From Numida meleagris (lineage: Eukaryota; Chordata; Aves; Galliformes; Numididae), in NCBI RefSeq assembly GCF_002078875.1, contig NC_034424.1:8535586-8599585 (forward strand): a DNA stretch of 64,000 nucleotides, given 5' to 3'. Position numbers and translations under genes: made by a program. Positions 60,301 through 64,000 of the stretch are shown in pieces. The notes beneath the pieces are model-generated. The model saw only the letters and a list, made by a program, of their open reading frames with translations, was not told the origin of the DNA and searched no databases. Every line of letters starts with the position of its first letter. Position 1 is the stretch's first letter.

Positions 60301-61486
60301 TGTGCTTGGAATAACACATAGACAGTCCTAACACGCTGAAAACACCTTTACCATATTTTCTCTGCTCCTTTTGTTTCCGAGTGGTGCAGTTGTGTTTCAC
60401 AAAACACTGCCAAAGCATGAATTTAATTCAGCAATCTCTCACACTGAAGGCCTAAACAAATACGCAGAGCTTTAGTTTGTGCCCTAGTTGATAAAAGCTG
60501 AACTTTGTAAGCGTGATCTACTGCAGTAGCCTGGAGCTCAAGTTAACAATAGGAAAGAACAACAGAACTAGCCATGCTCCTTGTGGGAAATGCCATGCTA
60601 GTGCCAAAGGAACGCAGACCAGCCCAGTCTTGTTGTTGTCAGCATCAGAGAATGAAACAAATTGGCAGAGCTCTGTTGGAGTTCTCAGCAGAACTATGAT
60701 TTAACCATAACATTTGACACCATGAAGGTACAGCAGTGCTCTAAGATGGGGGGGAAGCATTTTAATCACTTTGCAATTAGCAGGCAAACCTGCGCACCTC
60801 ACCTTTCAAGCAGAGCAGTGTCAGCCAGCTGTGATGGAGTTTTGAAAAGTTAATCCTAAGTAATAGGCTGTAAAATAAACACGGAGCTGGGCACAGGCTC
60901 TGCTTCTCAGCCAACTGCTACTGCCGTGATGTAATGTGATTACGTTGTAGTGCTGAAGTGGTTAAGTTAGTTAACGTTTCTAAATGGGTACTGTGTGATT
61001 TCTAGTGGAAAACATTCAACTGGAATTTTTAAATGCTGAGAATCTTTCATCTCCTTCACCACAGTCAGGCCATGCCTTGGGAATTTACTGTGGTTTCGCT
61101 CTGCATTGCCTCAAACCATTCACATAGTTTCAAAGAAGCAAAACAGTTTTCTGTTGTTGCTTCCCTTCCCCTCTCCCCCCTTGGTACCCTCGCTACCCCG
61201 ACACTGAGTGCAGCCATAGTTTCCCCATTCAGTTTGATCAAAGCTCTCCACACCAATGTAACTTCCTGATCTTACTGGTAACAGAAGTAAATGTTTCCAT
61301 GTTCTGTGGAGATGGATTGCCAACTATTGACAGAGTTCTGGCATATGGGAATGATTATTTCCTAATTCTCTTTACCTTTTGATCTGTTTTACAGAGCACA
61401 GCTGCAGCTATGAAGGCTATAAGGGAGAGCGGAATGAACCTGAACCCAGAAGTGGATGGGACACTAATTCGGGTGCCAGTTCCTAA
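57383..61486 (+). CDS. MRRF: Mitochondrial ribosome recycling factor (5' part, partial)
   Basis: Splits the mitochondrial ribosome after termination, together with mitochondrial EF-G2; it acts in the matrix. Four coding exons are visible: 57383-57557, 57865-58020, 59219-59337 and 61395-61486, joined in frame to 180 codons plus two bases of the next. The last exon ends at a good donor (AA|GTGAGT). Human MRRF is about 262 aa, so the helical C-terminal part lies right of the window. Residues 1-57 form an Arg/Leu-rich, acid-poor presequence ending LATKK, a likely mitochondrial targeting peptide, and differ strongly from human. From residue 59 the RRF domain is close to human (AALVEDIINLEE, MKAIRESGMNLNPEV, GTLIRVPVPK). 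The third visible exon uses an unusual CGAG acceptor. No stop or frameshift is seen. Confidence 0.95.
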
Positions 61487-64000
61487 GTGAGTATCTGTCC
61501 ATGGTTCCCCAAGTTCATCATTATGCAAGATAATGCAGCGGGGCTGAGCCCCATGTGGAGCCAGCTCCCTGGAGCAGCTCCGTGCCCAGCACCTCTGCTC
61601 GTTCTGCATCACACAGCATGCTGGCATGCAGACAGAGGCCGCAGCTCTGCTCTGAGCACATTTGGGTGGGGCAAGGTAAATCCATGAATCCTGTGGGTGC
61701 TCAGAACTGGCAGTGATGGAGCCCTCAAAACACTCTGAGATGCAGAGGTGTGAGGCCACCACGGGTGTCATCCGACCCTGGGGTACTGCAGACAACTGCC
61801 ACGAAGGGCATCGTGCGCTGCGTGCACACAGACCCCGCGTGCCGCGTTGCACAGCGGTGACTTCTAAGTAAGGATGAACCGAGTTATTTCTCATGCTTTA
61901 GATCTGCTTTAGAAAATTCTCTTGATTTTTATCTAGCATTTTGATCAGAAAAGTCTAATTGCAGCTTTCTGTTGCTGTCGGTGAAGGGAATGACATTATC
62001 ATTCTATTTGCTGATTTTCTGTTTCCCCTGTGCTCTCTGCCCTTCCCCCATCCCTCAGGAGAGGAGGCAGAGGAGGAGGGCACCATTATCTTCATAATTG
62101 CTGAGGCTCCCGGTTTGCTGCGCAGTGGTTTGATTGTTAATGGGCACTTGGGTCATCCTTGAATATGAATTGCAGGGGAGGAAACTCCGAAACTACAAAT
62201 CCCAATCTTTAAAAAAAAAAAAAAATACTGTTTTTCCTACAAACACGTACATTCTGTCACTTTCTTTTGTGGTGTTGAGGATCAAAAGCAGATCTTCTTT
62301 TCCCAAGAGGATCTGTCTCATGAGCTGCCTGTTTCTCTGGAGAGGAACTGATGCTGCTCTCGCTCCCATTCCCCCTGGCCTCCTGGCACCCCAGTGCCCC
62401 ACGTTCAATTCATTTGCAGTTTGGACAACGTGCCCTGCAGTTCTGCCCTCACGGGCTCCTCTCCAGTAAGACAACGGAATTGTTCAGGGTTTCATCACTT
62501 ACAGACAAGACAAACAGTTTCCATCTCTAAAACCTTCTAATGCAAAGGGGAGAAAAATGACCAAGTTCTGGAAGAGATTACCCTTTACGTCCCTGAATTG
62601 CTTTTTTCTGATTTTTCTAAAGCGTTTCATTTTCTCAAATCTCTAAATACATTTACAAAAAATTCGGAACAGACAAATGCACTGAAATTGCTAAAATGAT
62701 GGCAGGTGCGCAAAACAAGCAAACGAATCAGAAATCAAGGGACAATAGTGCTCCTGCAGAAACAGATTTCTTCAGGAGGGGAAGCACGTTAAAATTGAAA
62801 TCAAACCTAGGTGATCTTCCCCTGCTCTTTAAAGCCACTTTTCAGTCGGACTTATCAGGTGGACCCACATGCATCGTTTTTTGCCCTGCACACATCGGTG
62901 CTTGAGATCATTTCAACTGAACATTTAGAAATGTTTGCTTGTCAGTGTTTATTAGTTTAGGTTTTGCATCGCAGTTAAAACATGCAACGGTTTTAAAAAC
63001 ACACGGGTTGTGTTGGTGTTTACTTCTGCTTCCTGCTAGGATCCCCTCTGCTCCCAGAGGCATTCGCCTGTTTGTGTTGCTAGCACTGCATAGGCAATAT
63101 TTGTTTGTAGAAAAAATATTCTCTGAGGGTTTAAAAAAGAAAAAAAAAAAAGAAAAGAAAAGAAAACCAGCCATGGGAACACTTGTATTGGTCGATCTCG
63201 TGGCCGAGTTTGACCTGACCTTGTGTCTTTTATGGTATTGCCTCATTTTTAGATCCATCTTTTTTGGACCCATTGTGTTACGCTGGATATTGTTTGTAAA
63301 TTAGTAATATTTTTACACATGCTTTACTGAAAGCCAGATGACTCATTTGAAAGTTTAATGACTCATTGTGAGCTTTTTTTTTCCTTTGCCCTTTAAGAAA
63401 TACACGAAGATACCTACAGTGAGGAGAAAGGACTCGAGAAATCTCATTTAGAGGAAAAAAAAGCACAAAGCTGAGCTGCGTTGCTCCAGATCACTCATCA
63501 TAATAAGTCTCTTTCACGCTTCTCGTTGAATAATATATTTTGCACCCTATGTTTATCTGCAATTATGCATGCAGAGTATCTAGTTGAGCCTACTTTCCTT
63601 TAACTGATCCCCCTCGTTCGCAGGAAATTCCTAGCGTTTGAGATACAGAAATTATTCTTACCCGCAAAAACGCGTTGTGTTGGAGATCAGACGTGGCCTG
63701 CATTGTTTTCACTGCGGGTGTGCTCATGCCATATGCTGGGAAAGGAGCATCCAAGCGCCGCAGTGCTTCAACCACCGGTTGCTGGTTGGGGCAGAAAAAG
63801 AGGAGATGTTACCGTGGGGCAGTGCACGGCTCTGCAGGCACCGCTGTGTGCTCAGCGCGCTGTGCTGTGTGCAGCACCACGGGACGGCCCTGGGCACACG
63901 GCAGGGTTTGAGCCCGCTGCTCTGTACCTGCAGAGGCAGCACCGCTCCTGGGGCCTTGTCCTTATCCCTGCTGCGGGCGGGCAGCCCTTCCCCGTGTCTG
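61487..64000 (+). other. MRRF: MRRF intron after the fourth coding exon, to the window edge
   Basis: No continuation of the RRF domain was found in any frame, so the next exon is beyond 64000. The stretch holds A tracts (62211-62225, 63133-63165), an AT-rich block at 62480-63600 and two AP-1-like sites at 63339 and 63359. Confidence 0.75.
63339..63366. promoter_or_regulatory. Two TGACTCAT (AP-1/MAF-type) sites, 20 bp apart
   Basis: TGACTCAT occurs at 63339-63346 and 63359-63366 in the same orientation. The 20-bp start-to-start spacing is about two helical turns. In MRRF the intronic location is non-coding; the block could serve MRRF or the next gene. Confidence 0.4.

Overview
This is vertebrate nuclear DNA, almost certainly avian. 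Four conserved protein-coding genes can be rebuilt exon by exon from splice sites and protein similarity, and a fifth, unrecognised gene ends at the left edge. The four recognised genes lie in the same order and orientation as the human 9q33 block: NDUFA8 (-), MORN5 (+), LHX6 (-), RBM18 (-), MRRF (+). A bird, probably galliform, with the equivalent of chicken chromosome 17, is an inference from compact introns, GC-rich CpG promoters, scarcity of recognisable interspersed repeats, and this synteny. There are no CRISPR arrays, operons, insertion sequences or recognisable RNA genes, and I recognise no exotic system here.

Layout. 1-1662: 3' end of an unrecognised + strand gene with a roughly 1.25 kb 3' UTR and two poly(A) signals. 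1663-14856: gene-free, GC-rich on the left and becoming AT-rich, with at least two candidate conserved enhancers. 14957-16784: NDUFA8, complete in 4 exons, 172 aa, minus strand. 16785-16949: a very short bidirectional CpG promoter with two NRF1-type palindromes. 16950-29104: MORN5, 5 exons, 172 aa, with an 11 kb last intron. 29105-33251: convergent 3' ends of MORN5 and LHX6. 33252-43342: LHX6, 9 coding exons, 362 aa, including a tiny last exon encoding only VILFQY; a CpG island covers its 5' half and a TATA box precedes it. 43830-44386: assembly gap. 45.8-56.67 kb: RBM18, 5 exons, 190 aa, with its 3' UTR. 56675-57375: CpG-rich divergent promoter shared by RBM18 and MRRF, with a perfect CRE and a second gap. 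57383-64000: MRRF, first four coding exons (about 180 codons), running off the right edge.

How the genes relate. NDUFA8 (complex I accessory subunit) and MRRF (mitochondrial ribosome recycling factor) are both mitochondrial housekeeping genes, and each shares a CpG promoter with a divergent neighbour. LHX6 is the developmental regulator of the block, and candidate non-coding control elements lie in its introns and flanks. The neighbours share conserved synteny; nothing in the sequence suggests a common pathway.
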